Positions 1-9,016 of a DNA stretch of 63,145 bases are shown piece by piece. A model generated the notes under the pieces. The model ran no database searches. It had not been told where the DNA came from and saw only the letters and a program-made list of their open reading frames with translations. The DNA is from CALFCX01 sp041650595 (GTDB taxonomy: Bacteria; Margulisbacteria; WOR-1; JAKLHX01). Every line of letters begins with the position of its first letter. Position 1 is the stretch's first letter. The position numbers were made by a program, and so were the translations under genes. The DNA lies in the NCBI GenBank assembly GCA_041650595.1, contig JBAZKW010000012.1, positions 1-63,145 of the forward strand. The letters run 5' to 3'.

Positions 1-100
1 CGGGCACATCGGTTAAAACCTCCTTTAGTTGGGTATATTTCTTACTCGGAATACATTTTAACTGAACCAGGGGGTGTATACCATGTGCCTGATCTTTCCT
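1..100. repeat. 100-bp terminal direct repeat (insertion-sequence end)
   Basis: Bases 1-100 are identical to bases 63046-63145. The segment is the upstream end of the transposase gene at the right edge of the window; positions 9 to 1 (minus strand) hold its ATG and next two codons. The left edge is therefore either a second copy of the same insertion sequence or an assembly overlap. The exact outer end of the element cannot be fixed because the other copy stops at the window edge. Confidence 0.9.
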
Positions 101-119
101 CCTGAAATGCAAATTGCGT

Positions 120-146
120 GAAATTTCCGGAAAATATTGACGATAT
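120..146 (+). promoter_or_regulatory. Sigma-28-like promoter, site A
   Basis: GAAATTTC (120-127), an 11-bp spacer and GACGATAT (139-146), 57 bp before the ATG at 204. The architecture matches the flagellar-type sigma-28 consensus (TAAAGTTT, N11, GCCGATAA). The site is nearly identical over about 30 bp to site F at 48513-48539. Six such sites occur in the window, all in front of otherwise unrelated genes. Confidence 0.6.
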
Positions 147-203
147 ATTTAATGAGAGGCAAAATGGAATAAAATCCATCATAGAAAAGGAGATTTTAAG
201 AAC

Positions 204-1796
204 ATGGCAGCAATGAGATCGATTATTGATGCGATTCCTGCAGCACACCAAGGAAGGTTTGTAACCGCAGCACAAATAAGGCGTTCAAGTGGTATTCCGG
301 AACAACTTCAACTCAGAAATTTTGACAGCGATTTTCAACATGGCGCCTTATTGCGCGGCCTCCAAAAAAGTATTGGGAATTTGGATACGAAGGCAAACTC
401 CATAAGATTTATTCCTGACTTGATGAGACCTGATTCACCGGAACATGTAATGTTAAAACCCGCTTTAAAACTCCTTGATTTACAGCAACTTCTGATGGAA
501 TTGGACAATCGATTGCAAGATAAGGACTTCGTCCCTCTTGCCAGAGCAGATATGCCGCCTATCACACATGGCATACTTAAACCTGGGGATCCCAGGTTAG
601 GCACGGCTCCGCTTTTTTCGAGCCCTGCTGAATTTCTATCTTGTTTTGAAGAGGGACTCTCAATGTGGGCACAGGGAGAAGACGGTTATGGGTCCGTCGG
701 TGTTTTGGATGTCGGAGGGGGAGCAGGGGCCAGGGCAGCCAAAGAACTTGCGAGCTATTACGCTTTAGCGAATCGATACCGTGTTACCGCCCAAACCCCA
801 AGAGCTTTATACCCAGTTATGGATACTCAGAGCACATTTAAAGGGGTGATCATGGATATCGTACACATGTTTAGCAAACATTTGGGCGTCGAAACGCCTG
901 TCTTTGCAATGATCTCCTCTGAAAAAGCACCCCATTTTGTTGATCATGTTCGCAATCACCCGGAATCATCAACATGGCAAGATAATGTAGTGTTCTGGAA
1001 CCAGAGAGTCCTCGAAAGATATGATCTCGAAGAGTACCCGATTCCTCTTGATGGGGACTTTCCTGCCGGTCACGGAGATGCCGCGATCTTGGGATACAGA
1101 TATGGAATGTACGAAGCGTTAAAAGCCTTGGGTGTCAAGCATGTGGCAAACGCAAACGGGGATGAATTCTTATGGTATTACATGTACCCTGCGTTGCTAT
1201 CTAAGATGAGCAAGCTTGAAGCAACCATGTTTATGCTTTCAGTTGCTAATGCTAACAACCAAATGGCCGGCTTTTTTGGTAACGGGCTCCAGATCGAAAC
1301 TCCTTGTATTCCTTTCGGCTATGTAGCAGCAGGGATTGCTCCTGAAATACTGAATACGACCTTTACTGGGATGGAGCTTGATACATTGTTGAAGGGAGCG
1401 GCTCAACTGGAAAGTACAGAAGAAAAGGTAAATGTCATAGTAAAAGGCACCTGGTGGAACTCTCACGGCAAGCAAAAGTTGATGAATATAGTAGGGCACG
1501 ACTCCTGGATGGGAGACGTTTTTTCCAGACAAAACATGCTGGGCGGAGGCAGGATGGTTGTCCCCGAGGTTTCAAGGAATTTGTTCCTTGGATTAAAAGG
1601 CCCTCAGCACGCTTTTGACAAAACGCCTCAGGGCTTTTTGGGTGGAGTACTTGGTTACGGAAATTTTTATACCATGATGGCCATTAAATCTAAACAAGTC
1701 CTGCAGGTCTTGCTTGGAAGCGATCAAGCTGCAAAAATGAGATTGGCAGAACAATTGTTCAGACATAATTTTGAACTAATCAATATTGAGATATAA
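204..1796 (+). CDS. Divergent UDP-sugar pyrophosphorylase (UDPGP) family protein
   Basis: 530 aa. The middle of the protein resembles the UDPGP family (UTP-glucose-1-phosphate uridylyltransferase / UDP-HexNAc pyrophosphorylase). It has a Gly-rich loop VLDVGGGAGARA, then PRALYPV, TFKGVIMDIV, a TPVFAMISS strand, and the signature FPAGHGD followed by NANGDEF where canonical enzymes have a SNxDNL-like motif. The usual GGxGTRLG...PK loop is altered: GARA replaces GTRL and the basic residue is displaced by an insertion. Sugar-nucleotide synthesis is therefore uncertain. The N-terminal 160 residues are not recognised. There is no signal peptide. A Shine-Dalgarno-like AAGGAG lies about 12 nt before the ATG, and ATG 213 is a possible alternative. 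It is monocistronic, has a sigma-28-like promoter and ends at a hairpin terminator. Confidence 0.6.
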   Translation: MAAMRSIIDAIPAAHQGRFVTAAQIRRSSGIPEQLQLRNFDSDFQHGALLRGLQKSIGNLDTKANSIRFIPDLMRPDSPEHVMLKPALKLLDLQQLLMELDNRLQDKDFVPLARADMPPITHGILKPGDPRLGTAPLFSSPAEFLSCFEEGLSMWAQGEDGYGSVGVLDVGGGAGARAAKELASYYALANRYRVTAQTPRALYPVMDTQSTFKGVIMDIVHMFSKHLGVETPVFAMISSEKAPHFVDHVRNHPESSTWQDNVVFWNQRVLERYDLEEYPIPLDGDFPAGHGDAAILGYRYGMYEALKALGVKHVANANGDEFLWYYMYPALLSKMSKLEATMFMLSVANANNQMAGFFGNGLQIETPCIPFGYVAAGIAPEILNTTFTGMELDTLLKGAAQLESTEEKVNVIVKGTWWNSHGKQKLMNIVGHDSWMGDVFSRQNMLGGGRMVVPEVSRNLFLGLKGPQHAFDKTPQGFLGGVLGYGNFYTMMAIKSKQVLQVLLGSDQAAKMRLAEQLFRHNFELINIEI

Positions 1797-1819
1797 CTAG
1801 TTTTGTTGAAAGATTCAAA

Positions 1820-1855
1820 AAAAGACCCCCGATTTTCGGGGGTCTTTAATTTTTT
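1820..1855. terminator. Rho-independent terminator
   Basis: AAAGACCCCC, loop GATTTTC, GGGGGTCTTT, followed by AATTTTTT. A G+C-rich stem of about 10 bp with a U-run terminates the gene at 204-1796. Its A-rich 5' flank could also let it stop the leftward GH94 gene that ends at 1873. Confidence 0.85.
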
Positions 1856-1872
1856 GCCGGACACCAATCTAT

Positions 1873-4272
1873 TTATCCCATCACCACTTCAACATTGCAA
1901 GCCTTTTTTGCCTTAATATAAGGGATCAAATTGCCTTTAATCTCTTTGCCGTCAATTTTCATTAAAACAACCCCTTTGCTCACATGCCCGGGATTTGAGA
2001 TCTTTATGCTGTACTCGCATCCCCTGAAAGATCTTTTTGCTTCAAAGCCGTCCCATGAAGACGGGATACACGGATCGATCCGCAATCCTTCATAATCCGC
2101 GCGCACTCCCAGGATCCACTGCGATATCGCCATAAAATTCCACGCGGCAGAGCCTGTGAGCCATGCGTTCTTTGCTTCGCCAAAATCCTTGTGGTCACGG
2201 CCTGCTATCATCTGGCAATACACATACGGCTCCAGCCTGTGCTTATCCGGGATCTTGTTCTTTTCGGAGGGGGCTATCGCCTTATAATATTTAAAAGCCT
2301 GCTCTCCCCTGCCCACCATACACTCCGCGATTATTATCCACGGGTTCGGATGGCAGAATATCGCACCGTTTTCTTTTAGTCCCGGCGGATATATCGATAT
2401 TGATCCGAGTTCCGGGTAAAATTTTGAGAACGACGGCTGAAGTATCATTATTCCGTATTCGGTAGCCAGATGTTTGTTCACGGAGTCAAGACATTCTATC
2501 GCTCTTTCCTGGTCGGCAACCCCGGTGAGCACGGCCCAGCCCTGTGTCTCGAGGAATATTTTCCCTTCTTTGTTCTTCCTGCTGCCGACAGCTTTTTTGT
2601 TATCATCAAAAGCTCTTACATACCACTGCCCATCCCATGCTACTTTGTTTATCTGATCCCTTACTTTTTCGTAAAGCTTTTCGTATTTCTTTGCATCGGC
2701 TTTTTTCTTGGCGAGCGTCGCCATTTTGCTCATCTCAAGGCATGCGCCGGCAAGCATTTGCGCAACCATCACCGATTCGGATTGTTTCTTTGGCCCGACC
2801 ATGTTCAAACAATCGTTCCAGTCCGCAAATCCCGCAAGCGGAAGTTTGTGCGGCCCTATGTTTTTAAGCGAGTAGTTGATCGCTTTTGCCAGATGTTCAT
2901 ACATCGACCCCTTTTTGCCGGTGTCATACGGTATCTTTTGCGACAGGAATTTCACATCACCCGTTTCTTTTACATATGCGGCAACTGAATACACAAGCCA
3001 CAGATGATCATCGCTGTAACCGCGGCCGTTGCCTTTTTTGGTGAGCGGTGAATACTGATGGTTCGCGTCTCCGGCCTCAAATTGTGTTGAAGCAAGATCT
3101 ATTATCCGTTCTTTGACCTTTTCCGGTATCTGGTATACAAAACCCATTGTGTCCTGATTGCTGTCACGGAATCCCATTCCCCTGCCGATCCCGGATTCAT
3201 AATAAGATGCCGAGCGCGACCAGTTAAATGTTGTCCTGCACTGGTACTGGTTCCATACGTTCACCATCAAATTAACGTCTTCGTCCGGGGTGTTGACCCA
3301 CAGCTTGCTCAAGTTCTCGTCCCACTTTTTCTTTAAGGCCGCAAGTTCTTTTTGTACGCCGTCTTTTTTGGAAAATTTCTCAACGACTCTTTTCGCGTCC
3401 TTGCGGTCTTCGCTGTATCCGAGAACAAAAATTAGAGTTTTCGTCTCCCCGCTCTTTAAAGAGACTTTAACGTTGTGCGAGCCGACCGGAGCCCACCCGC
3501 ATGCGATCGAATTGTTAGAATTGCCTTCTTTGACGGCCCTGGGTGAAGAAAGGTCTCCGTATCTGCCCAAAAAATCTTCTCTCTGCGTGTCATATCCTTC
3601 TATTTTTTCGCTTGCCGAAAAGAACCCGAAATATTTTTTTTCTACTCTGTACCTGGACAGATGATATATAATGCTTCCTTCGACTTCGGTCTCGCCGATA
3701 TTCAGGTTGTACTGGTAATCGGTCATGTCGTTCAGCGCATCCCACAGACAGAATTCCACAAAAGAAAATATGCTCAGGTCTCTTTCCTGCAGGCTGTTAT
3801 TCTTTATTTCCATCATCCAGACTTCGCAGCTTTCGCCGAGCGGAACAAAATAAGTGGTAGTGGTCTGGATGCCGTTATAAGCGGCCATTATCTTTGTATA
3901 TCCGAGCCCGTGCCGGCATTCATAAACATAATCATCTTTCTTTCCCTCAGGCACGGAAAACAGGGCATTGTCGTTATCAGCCCATTTAGAAGTTGGTTTT
4001 ATGACGGGCTGCCAGGTAGCAGACCAGAAAGAACTGCTTTTGTTGTCTCTTATGTAAAGATATCTTCCGCCTCTGTCATATGGGATGTTATTGTACCTGT
4101 ACCTAAGCAGTCTTCTTTCTTTTGGGTCCTTATAAAAGCTGTACCCTCCTGCTGTATTTGATATCAACCCGCAATATTCCTCACATCCGAGATAATTTAT
4201 CCACGGCAGCGGAGTATCCGGCCTTGTGATCACATATTCTTTCTTTTCCTTGTCAAAGTATCCGTACTTCAC
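1873..4272 (-). CDS. Cellobiose phosphorylase-like GH94 glycoside phosphorylase
   Basis: 799 aa, normal length for GH94. The N terminus (KYGYFD...YVITRPDTPLPWINYLG, then AGGYSFYKD) is typical of cellobiose and chitobiose phosphorylases. The (alpha/alpha)6 catalytic domain carries ADWNDCLN, with D484 and D487 in the general-acid motif, and GMGFRDSNQD for substrate and phosphate contacts. The family cleaves a beta-linked disaccharide with phosphate to give a sugar 1-phosphate, saving ATP. Cellobiose is the best guess because of RYRYNN and the overall pattern, but chitobiose or laminaribiose is not excluded. No signal peptide, so cytoplasmic. The start is a GTG with GGGAG 8 nt upstream. It is the last gene of the leftward carbohydrate block, 23 bp behind the GH42 gene. 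Confidence 0.85.
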   Translation of the reverse strand: MKYGYFDKEKKEYVITRPDTPLPWINYLGCEEYCGLISNTAGGYSFYKDPKERRLLRYRYNNIPYDRGGRYLYIRDNKSSSFWSATWQPVIKPTSKWADNDNALFSVPEGKKDDYVYECRHGLGYTKIMAAYNGIQTTTTYFVPLGESCEVWMMEIKNNSLQERDLSIFSFVEFCLWDALNDMTDYQYNLNIGETEVEGSIIYHLSRYRVEKKYFGFFSASEKIEGYDTQREDFLGRYGDLSSPRAVKEGNSNNSIACGWAPVGSHNVKVSLKSGETKTLIFVLGYSEDRKDAKRVVEKFSKKDGVQKELAALKKKWDENLSKLWVNTPDEDVNLMVNVWNQYQCRTTFNWSRSASYYESGIGRGMGFRDSNQDTMGFVYQIPEKVKERIIDLASTQFEAGDANHQYSPLTKKGNGRGYSDDHLWLVYSVAAYVKETGDVKFLSQKIPYDTGKKGSMYEHLAKAINYSLKNIGPHKLPLAGFADWNDCLNMVGPKKQSESVMVAQMLAGACLEMSKMATLAKKKADAKKYEKLYEKVRDQINKVAWDGQWYVRAFDDNKKAVGSRKNKEGKIFLETQGWAVLTGVADQERAIECLDSVNKHLATEYGIMILQPSFSKFYPELGSISIYPPGLKENGAIFCHPNPWIIIAECMVGRGEQAFKYYKAIAPSEKNKIPDKHRLEPYVYCQMIAGRDHKDFGEAKNAWLTGSAAWNFMAISQWILGVRADYEGLRIDPCIPSSWDGFEAKRSFRGCEYSIKISNPGHVSKGVVLMKIDGKEIKGNLIPYIKAKKACNVEVVMG

Positions 4273-4295
4273 CTGATATTCTCCCTTTATATAAA

Positions 4296-6371
4296 TTATG
4301 ACAGAGCCAGTACCATCACGCTGCGGCCTCCGAGCGCAAGAGGTAGCTTCCCTTTTTCTATTTCAAAAACATTCCCGGACAAGAGATCCCTTGCCGCTCT
4401 AAATCTTTCAGGGGCGTCTATTTCAAACTTATCCTTTGAAACCGAATGGTTTATCACATATAAGATCGGCGAGCTTTCGCTTTCCCAAAGCACCATCTCA
4501 ATGTGGTCCTTATCTCTCAAAAAGAATTCCGGCTTTGGCAGATAACTCCTTACATAATCAGCAAGTCTTTCGTTCCCGGTCTTTCCGATGCTCATAAAAA
4601 GGCTGAAAGTGGCGTAAAGCACTTTGCCTCGGCCGATCTTTTTTTCTATAAAAGCGGGCAAATCGTCTTTGTATACCATCAAAGACTCTGTCTCAGCATG
4701 TATAAGGTCCCTAAAACCATAGGCCCAGCATCTTAGTTTGGGAATATATATCCTGTCATCGATGGTCTCTATGTGCTCGCTTGATATCCCCAGCATTTCC
4801 TGAAGCAGTGATATTTCATGCAGCTGAGCGTTTTTGTTCTTTGTCCCGAACCTTGATTCTGTTACAAGCGTTCCTCCCGCTTCAACAAATTTGAGCAGAT
4901 TTTCGGCTTGTACTTTGGTTAGGACATATGGATTCGGTAAAAGGATTATCTCGTATGGGAGTTTTCCGCTTTCCAAATGGCTTTCAAAAATAAAGGCCGA
5001 GGGATTGTAGTAATTCCAAAGCACCTGATACGCTCCCTGGCAGGAATCAAGCCCGTGCGTGTGCCCGAGCTCGGCGCGTACCTGCTCCCACTGCCCGGCA
5101 ATAGTCCTTGGAGGCCCTTGTTCCTGGTAGGTCTGCACGTCCGAAGACCGCAAATATGCGACAGCGGCTTTCGGCCTCAAATGCCTGGAATTTAATTCCG
5201 GGATAATATTCTTTATTTCTGTCCCAGATTGTTCGATGGCTTCGAGCCTTTTGGTCCGTGTTCCGTCGGCTTTTAATATACCGAATCCTCCGGTCTCTCC
5301 GCCGAATTTCGCGGTGCGCCACTGGTGATAAAGCACCGCTTTGGCGCCGTGCGCGATGATCTGGTGCGTCCATATCCTTATTTCGGGGCCTTCTATAAAA
5401 CCCGAATAGCCCCAGCGGACATTGGGCCCTCCCTGGAGTTCGGTGACATGAAATTCTGCGCCCCGGTTTTCTGCAATGCTTCTCCACCAATCGGCCATTT
5501 CGGCGATCTGCTGGGAAGTGTTTCTGCCTCCCATCGGATAAATGTCCCAGCCGTACCAGTCCAGCCCTTCGGCCATTATGTCGTGCTCGGGCACTCTCTG
5601 GCAGATACCCAAAAAGCCGTTTGTGCCGATCTTTCTTTTTTTGTCCTGCTGCCTGACAAGGTCTTTTTCCCACATCAAAAAATCATGCAGGGATTCCGTT
5701 TTAAACCTGAACCAGTCAAGAAAAATATGAGGATTCCCCGCATCCCAGACACCGGCCTTCGGGGTAGTTATGTCCTCGAACTCACCGAATTCATTTGTCC
5801 AGAATTTAGCTCCCCAGGCCCTGTTTATGTCATCCAAAGATCCGTATCTCTTTTTTGCCCAGGCAATAAAATCCTGTCTTGTCTCTTCACAATGGCAAAA
5901 ATCCATATTGGTGGTCGAGTCAAGCGGAGGATATACCGGCTCGTTATCAATCTGCCAGAACATGACCGCCGGATGGTCTTTGTATCTTTCGACGATCTTG
6001 CCGATCAGGCGCTCGGCAAATTTTCTGTAAAGTTTGTTGTCCCTGCAGACATTGGGTCTGGGCCCGTATTCGGGATACAAAGTTCCTTCATTCGAGACAG
6101 GACGGACCTGCGGGTATTTTCTTATAAGCCATGTAGGGACCATGGAAGTAGGGATCCCGAGGAGCACCTTGAGGCCATGTTTGTTAGCCATGTCCAGCGC
6201 TTCGTCAAGTTCGTCGAACTGGAACTCACCTTCACGAGGTTCTACCCAGTTCCACGCCATCTCGCCAAACCGTATTATATTAAACCCGCTGGCCGCTATT
6301 TGAGAAAAAGCGGTCTCCCAATATTCTTTGGGCCACTGGTCAGGGTAAAATGTTACGCCAAATGGGAACAT
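4296..6371 (-). CDS. GH42 beta-galactosidase
   Basis: 691 aa from the ATG at 6371. That ATG is preceded by AAGGAGAAGGAA, so the longer TTG reading from 6392 would start inside the ribosome-binding site. A GH42 (beta/alpha)8 catalytic domain is clear: FGVTFYPDQWP at the N terminus, the general acid/base E144 in WQIDNEP, and the nucleophile E311 in FHVTELQGG. A trimerisation/amidotransferase-like domain follows (from about residue 390, with YEIILLPNPYVLT), then a small C-terminal beta domain. It hydrolyses terminal beta-galactosides. No signal peptide. It is co-oriented with the GH94 gene 23 bp downstream, so disaccharides may be handled both hydrolytically and phosphorolytically. Confidence 0.92.
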   Translation of the reverse strand: MFPFGVTFYPDQWPKEYWETAFSQIAASGFNIIRFGEMAWNWVEPREGEFQFDELDEALDMANKHGLKVLLGIPTSMVPTWLIRKYPQVRPVSNEGTLYPEYGPRPNVCRDNKLYRKFAERLIGKIVERYKDHPAVMFWQIDNEPVYPPLDSTTNMDFCHCEETRQDFIAWAKKRYGSLDDINRAWGAKFWTNEFGEFEDITTPKAGVWDAGNPHIFLDWFRFKTESLHDFLMWEKDLVRQQDKKRKIGTNGFLGICQRVPEHDIMAEGLDWYGWDIYPMGGRNTSQQIAEMADWWRSIAENRGAEFHVTELQGGPNVRWGYSGFIEGPEIRIWTHQIIAHGAKAVLYHQWRTAKFGGETGGFGILKADGTRTKRLEAIEQSGTEIKNIIPELNSRHLRPKAAVAYLRSSDVQTYQEQGPPRTIAGQWEQVRAELGHTHGLDSCQGAYQVLWNYYNPSAFIFESHLESGKLPYEIILLPNPYVLTKVQAENLLKFVEAGGTLVTESRFGTKNKNAQLHEISLLQEMLGISSEHIETIDDRIYIPKLRCWAYGFRDLIHAETESLMVYKDDLPAFIEKKIGRGKVLYATFSLFMSIGKTGNERLADYVRSYLPKPEFFLRDKDHIEMVLWESESSPILYVINHSVSKDKFEIDAPERFRAARDLLSGNVFEIEKGKLPLALGGRSVMVLALS

Positions 6372-6453
6372 TGTCCGTTCCTTCTCCTTCAAAGCATAGA
6401 TTATCGCGTCTTTTGTAATTATAGCAAATTGTCAGCTGAAGTATGAAGCAAAA

Positions 6454-6506
6454 GTCATTGCGAGAACCCAGCACTTTGAAACAAAGTGCTGGGTTCTCGC
6501 AATGAC
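6454..6506. repeat. GTCATTGCGAG-type repeat, perfect 25-bp inverted repeat
   Basis: Left arm 6454-6478 and right arm 6482-6506 are exact reverse complements around a 3-nt AAA loop. The ends read GTCATTGCGAG / CTCGCAATGAC, the same ends as the repeats at 11504-11617 and 40885-40970. It lies between the beta-barrel gene and the GH42 gene and could act as a transcript-end hairpin. It is probably a small palindromic mobile repeat. Confidence 0.85.
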
Positions 6507-6515
6507 ACTGCCACA

Positions 6516-7094
6516 TCAGAAACTATACTGAAAATCCAAAATCAGTTGAGACAAAAGGAAAGTACTTTGATAGCCGCCTGTCAATCTTGATCCCGGCAGA
6601 GAAATGTACCTTAAACCCGCATATAACTTGTCCAAGTTTTTTGCACCGGCCAATATCTGCCAGCCGAGCCCTCCTGAGATCCCCTGGTTCCATGAGGCAT
6701 AAACCGCACCGGCACCCAAATATCCGTCAATATCAATACTTAGGTCGTTTTTCAACAAAACATTGGCAAATGAATAGGAAACAGAAATGTTGTTTGCAGG
6801 GAGATTGTAATTATACCCCGCCTGCGCAGCCAACTCAAAAGGCAGGTGCTTTGGCAATATTGGTACCGGCGCTGTTATCAAAAATACTCCGCCGACCGTA
6901 GGCTCCGAAGCTATTGTCTTTCCGGATACCGTATCTGATGCTGAAACATGGGTATAATCAAGCTGAAATACACCGGAACTTAGACCAAAACTAAAGATCG
7001 AGTCTTGCTTTTCTTCGCAAAAGCCTTTGGGAGAAACAAAAAGGAGGCTTGCCGCACAGATTACGGTAAACAGATTAAGGTTTGTTGGTCGCAT
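6516..7094 (-). CDS. Probable outer-membrane beta-barrel protein
   Basis: 192 aa with an N-terminal signal peptide (hydrophobic LFTVICAASLLFVSP, cleavage near GFCEE). The mature part alternates hydrophobic and polar residues in short strands (FSFGLSSGVFQLDYTHV, YNYNLPANNISVSYSF) and ends in LDFQYSF. A C-terminal aromatic is characteristic of outer-membrane beta-barrels. The family is not recognised. Its ATG lies 20 bp inside the 3' end of the upstream lipoprotein gene, so the two are likely translationally coupled and may act together at the cell surface. Confidence 0.6.
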   Translation of the reverse strand: MRPTNLNLFTVICAASLLFVSPKGFCEEKQDSIFSFGLSSGVFQLDYTHVSASDTVSGKTIASEPTVGGVFLITAPVPILPKHLPFELAAQAGYNYNLPANNISVSYSFANVLLKNDLSIDIDGYLGAGAVYASWNQGISGGLGWQILAGAKNLDKLYAGLRYISLPGSRLTGGYQSTFLLSQLILDFQYSF

Positions 7095-8970
7095 ATTTCA
7101 GGTTCCCGTTAGTTTCGTCATAATAGCTGATATGAAAATGGCCGTCGCTGTCGATGGCTATTGAGGAATAACTGCCAACCTTTACAGAATTATCTACGCA
7201 ATATTCCTTCCACGATCCGGAGGCGTTTGTTATATACTTCAGCGTTTGTGAAGAAGAGTCATAAGCGCTTATATGTAAAATGTCCGAGCTGCCGCTGCTG
7301 TCAACCGCAAGAGATATGTACTCCAAGTTTGAAGAAGAGATGCCTTGTGGGGTACCCCAGGAAGCTCCCGAATTAGAAGATCTTGCCCATTGCAAAGTAG
7401 GGGTGCAAAAAATGGCATAAATATTGATCAAGGAACCGCTTCCCGAACCCAGAGCTATATCAAGAAAAAATCCCGCCGGGCTGTATGTGTCTATAACTTC
7501 TTCTGTAAAAGTCCCCAATGGGGCTTTGGTCTTGCAAAGAATTGCGGTATCGCTATGAAACAGAATATAAACTTTTCCGGAAGAGTCAACCGCAATAGCG
7601 CTGCGCCCGTAGCTATCGTTGCCGGTCAAAGCACTATCCGAGATCGTTTCTGACGGCCAGTTAGCGCCGGACTCAAAACTTGCGTATTTAACCTTTTTGT
7701 TCGCAAGATCATAGTAAGAAATATAAGGTTTCCCCGAAGGATCTAGCGTAATACTCGTATATGCTCCCACCTCTCCTGTATCAACACTCGCAGCGACCCA
7801 TCCCGGTGATATAGCATATCCCAGAGCGGCATTGCTTTCATCATAATAAGAAACATGGTAAACATCCGAAGCGTCTTTTGCTATTGATGTGTGTCCTCCC
7901 CCTACCCCGACTCCATCAATAATAGATGCGTGCGCGGTTCCATCATAATAAGTATATTTTACGTTGCTGTTTGTCCTATCAAAATAACTTATATGCGGAT
8001 ATGGACCCGGTGAGCTGCTCGAGTCTAGAACTATCGATGTATATTCGCCAACATTTCCCGTGCTGTCCACGGCCACAACTTCCGTAGTAAGTGAAAGCGT
8101 ATATGTCTCCGAAGAGATCGGGCTTGCGACTTTCCCGCTTTGCATGGCAAATGCTTTTATCGTTTCTACTTTTACCGGGCTTGTGGAACCAACTTCTATG
8201 GTAATTGTTGCCGGGCTGCTCAAATTAGAAGCAGAAACTGTCGGATCTGAGCCATCCGTAGTGTAATAGATAGTTGACCCGGAACCCCCTGTTATAGTGA
8301 TCGTTCTTTCTGTTTCTCCTTCAACAGTGCCTGAGGCCGGAGAAAAACTGAGCGGCGCCTCCTGTCCTATATAATAGGTGGCTGTTTGCACCTCGCTGCT
8401 TGCATAAGTATCGAGGAAAGCTTTTGCTTTAAGTGTCGTGGTTGTAGCTATGGATATTGGATTTTCGTAAAGCGTGGATGATTCTATCGGGGTCGCTCCA
8501 TCGGTAGTATAGGTTATTCTCACCCCGCTGGTAAGACATGATATCGCTACATCTTGCGCGCTTGCATAAGTTCCTGCCTCGGGACTGAAAGTAGGGTTAG
8601 CAACCGTCCCTGTTATATCATATATCGCGCTTGTTACTGCGCTTGGCACCTTTGGGGAAAGATATGCCTTTGCCCTTATTCTTGCCGTCGCGCTAACGGA
8701 GATAGGCCCAATATATTTTGTAGAAGTTTCCTTTGGCTCCGAATCATCAGTGGTGTAATAGATTGCAGCCCCGGACGTAGGACAACTTATTGTAACTTCT
8801 TGAGTAGTCGTATATGTTCCGGCAGAAGGACTAAAGACCGGTGCTTCGACAATAGAATAGACATCCAAAGATCCCCCGCTTTTACCGCAACCGGAATTCA
8901 TCGCCAGGGCGCACGCAAACAGAACTATTGCGGAGACAAATAAAGCCGCATTTCCATATTTAGGACGCAT
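7075..8970 (-). CDS. Lipoprotein with three chitobiase C-terminal-type domains and a repeat domain
   Basis: 631 aa. The signal peptide ends in the lipobox-like NSGC, predicting a lipid-anchored exported protein. Three repeats of about 80 residues follow, each with FSP(A/E)(A/S)GTY...V(T/A)ISC and IYYTTDxS-type segments. These match the chitobiase/beta-hexosaminidase C-terminal domain (CHB_HEX_C, PF13290). The C-terminal half has about six beta repeats built on YTSIxLDxxGxPxISYYD and AVDSSGKVYILFH, resembling a beta-propeller. No catalytic motif was seen. The protein is probably a surface adhesin or glycan-binding protein. It sits between a GH94 phosphorylase gene and the coupled beta-barrel gene, which fits a glycan-capture role. 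Confidence 0.7.
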   Translation of the reverse strand: MRPKYGNAALFVSAIVLFACALAMNSGCGKSGGSLDVYSIVEAPVFSPSAGTYTTTQEVTISCPTSGAAIYYTTDDSEPKETSTKYIGPISVSATARIRAKAYLSPKVPSAVTSAIYDITGTVANPTFSPEAGTYASAQDVAISCLTSGVRITYTTDGATPIESSTLYENPISIATTTTLKAKAFLDTYASSEVQTATYYIGQEAPLSFSPASGTVEGETERTITITGGSGSTIYYTTDGSDPTVSASNLSSPATITIEVGSTSPVKVETIKAFAMQSGKVASPISSETYTLSLTTEVVAVDSTGNVGEYTSIVLDSSSSPGPYPHISYFDRTNSNVKYTYYDGTAHASIIDGVGVGGGHTSIAKDASDVYHVSYYDESNAALGYAISPGWVAASVDTGEVGAYTSITLDPSGKPYISYYDLANKKVKYASFESGANWPSETISDSALTGNDSYGRSAIAVDSSGKVYILFHSDTAILCKTKAPLGTFTEEVIDTYSPAGFFLDIALGSGSGSLINIYAIFCTPTLQWARSSNSGASWGTPQGISSSNLEYISLAVDSSGSSDILHISAYDSSSQTLKYITNASGSWKEYCVDNSVKVGSYSSIAIDSDGHFHISYYDETNGNLKYATNKP

Positions 8971-9016
8971 TTTCTTTAGATAAATTATAACACCGCTGTC
9001 AAAAAGAAAAGGGCGT

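Noticed and set aside
5325..6446. A 373-aa open frame on the plus strand opposite the GH42 gene
   Set aside because: It is the antisense of a clear GH42 coding sequence, has no family features and no ribosome-binding site. Similar long antisense frames opposite GH94, gyrA, gyrB and mnmE were dropped for the same reason.
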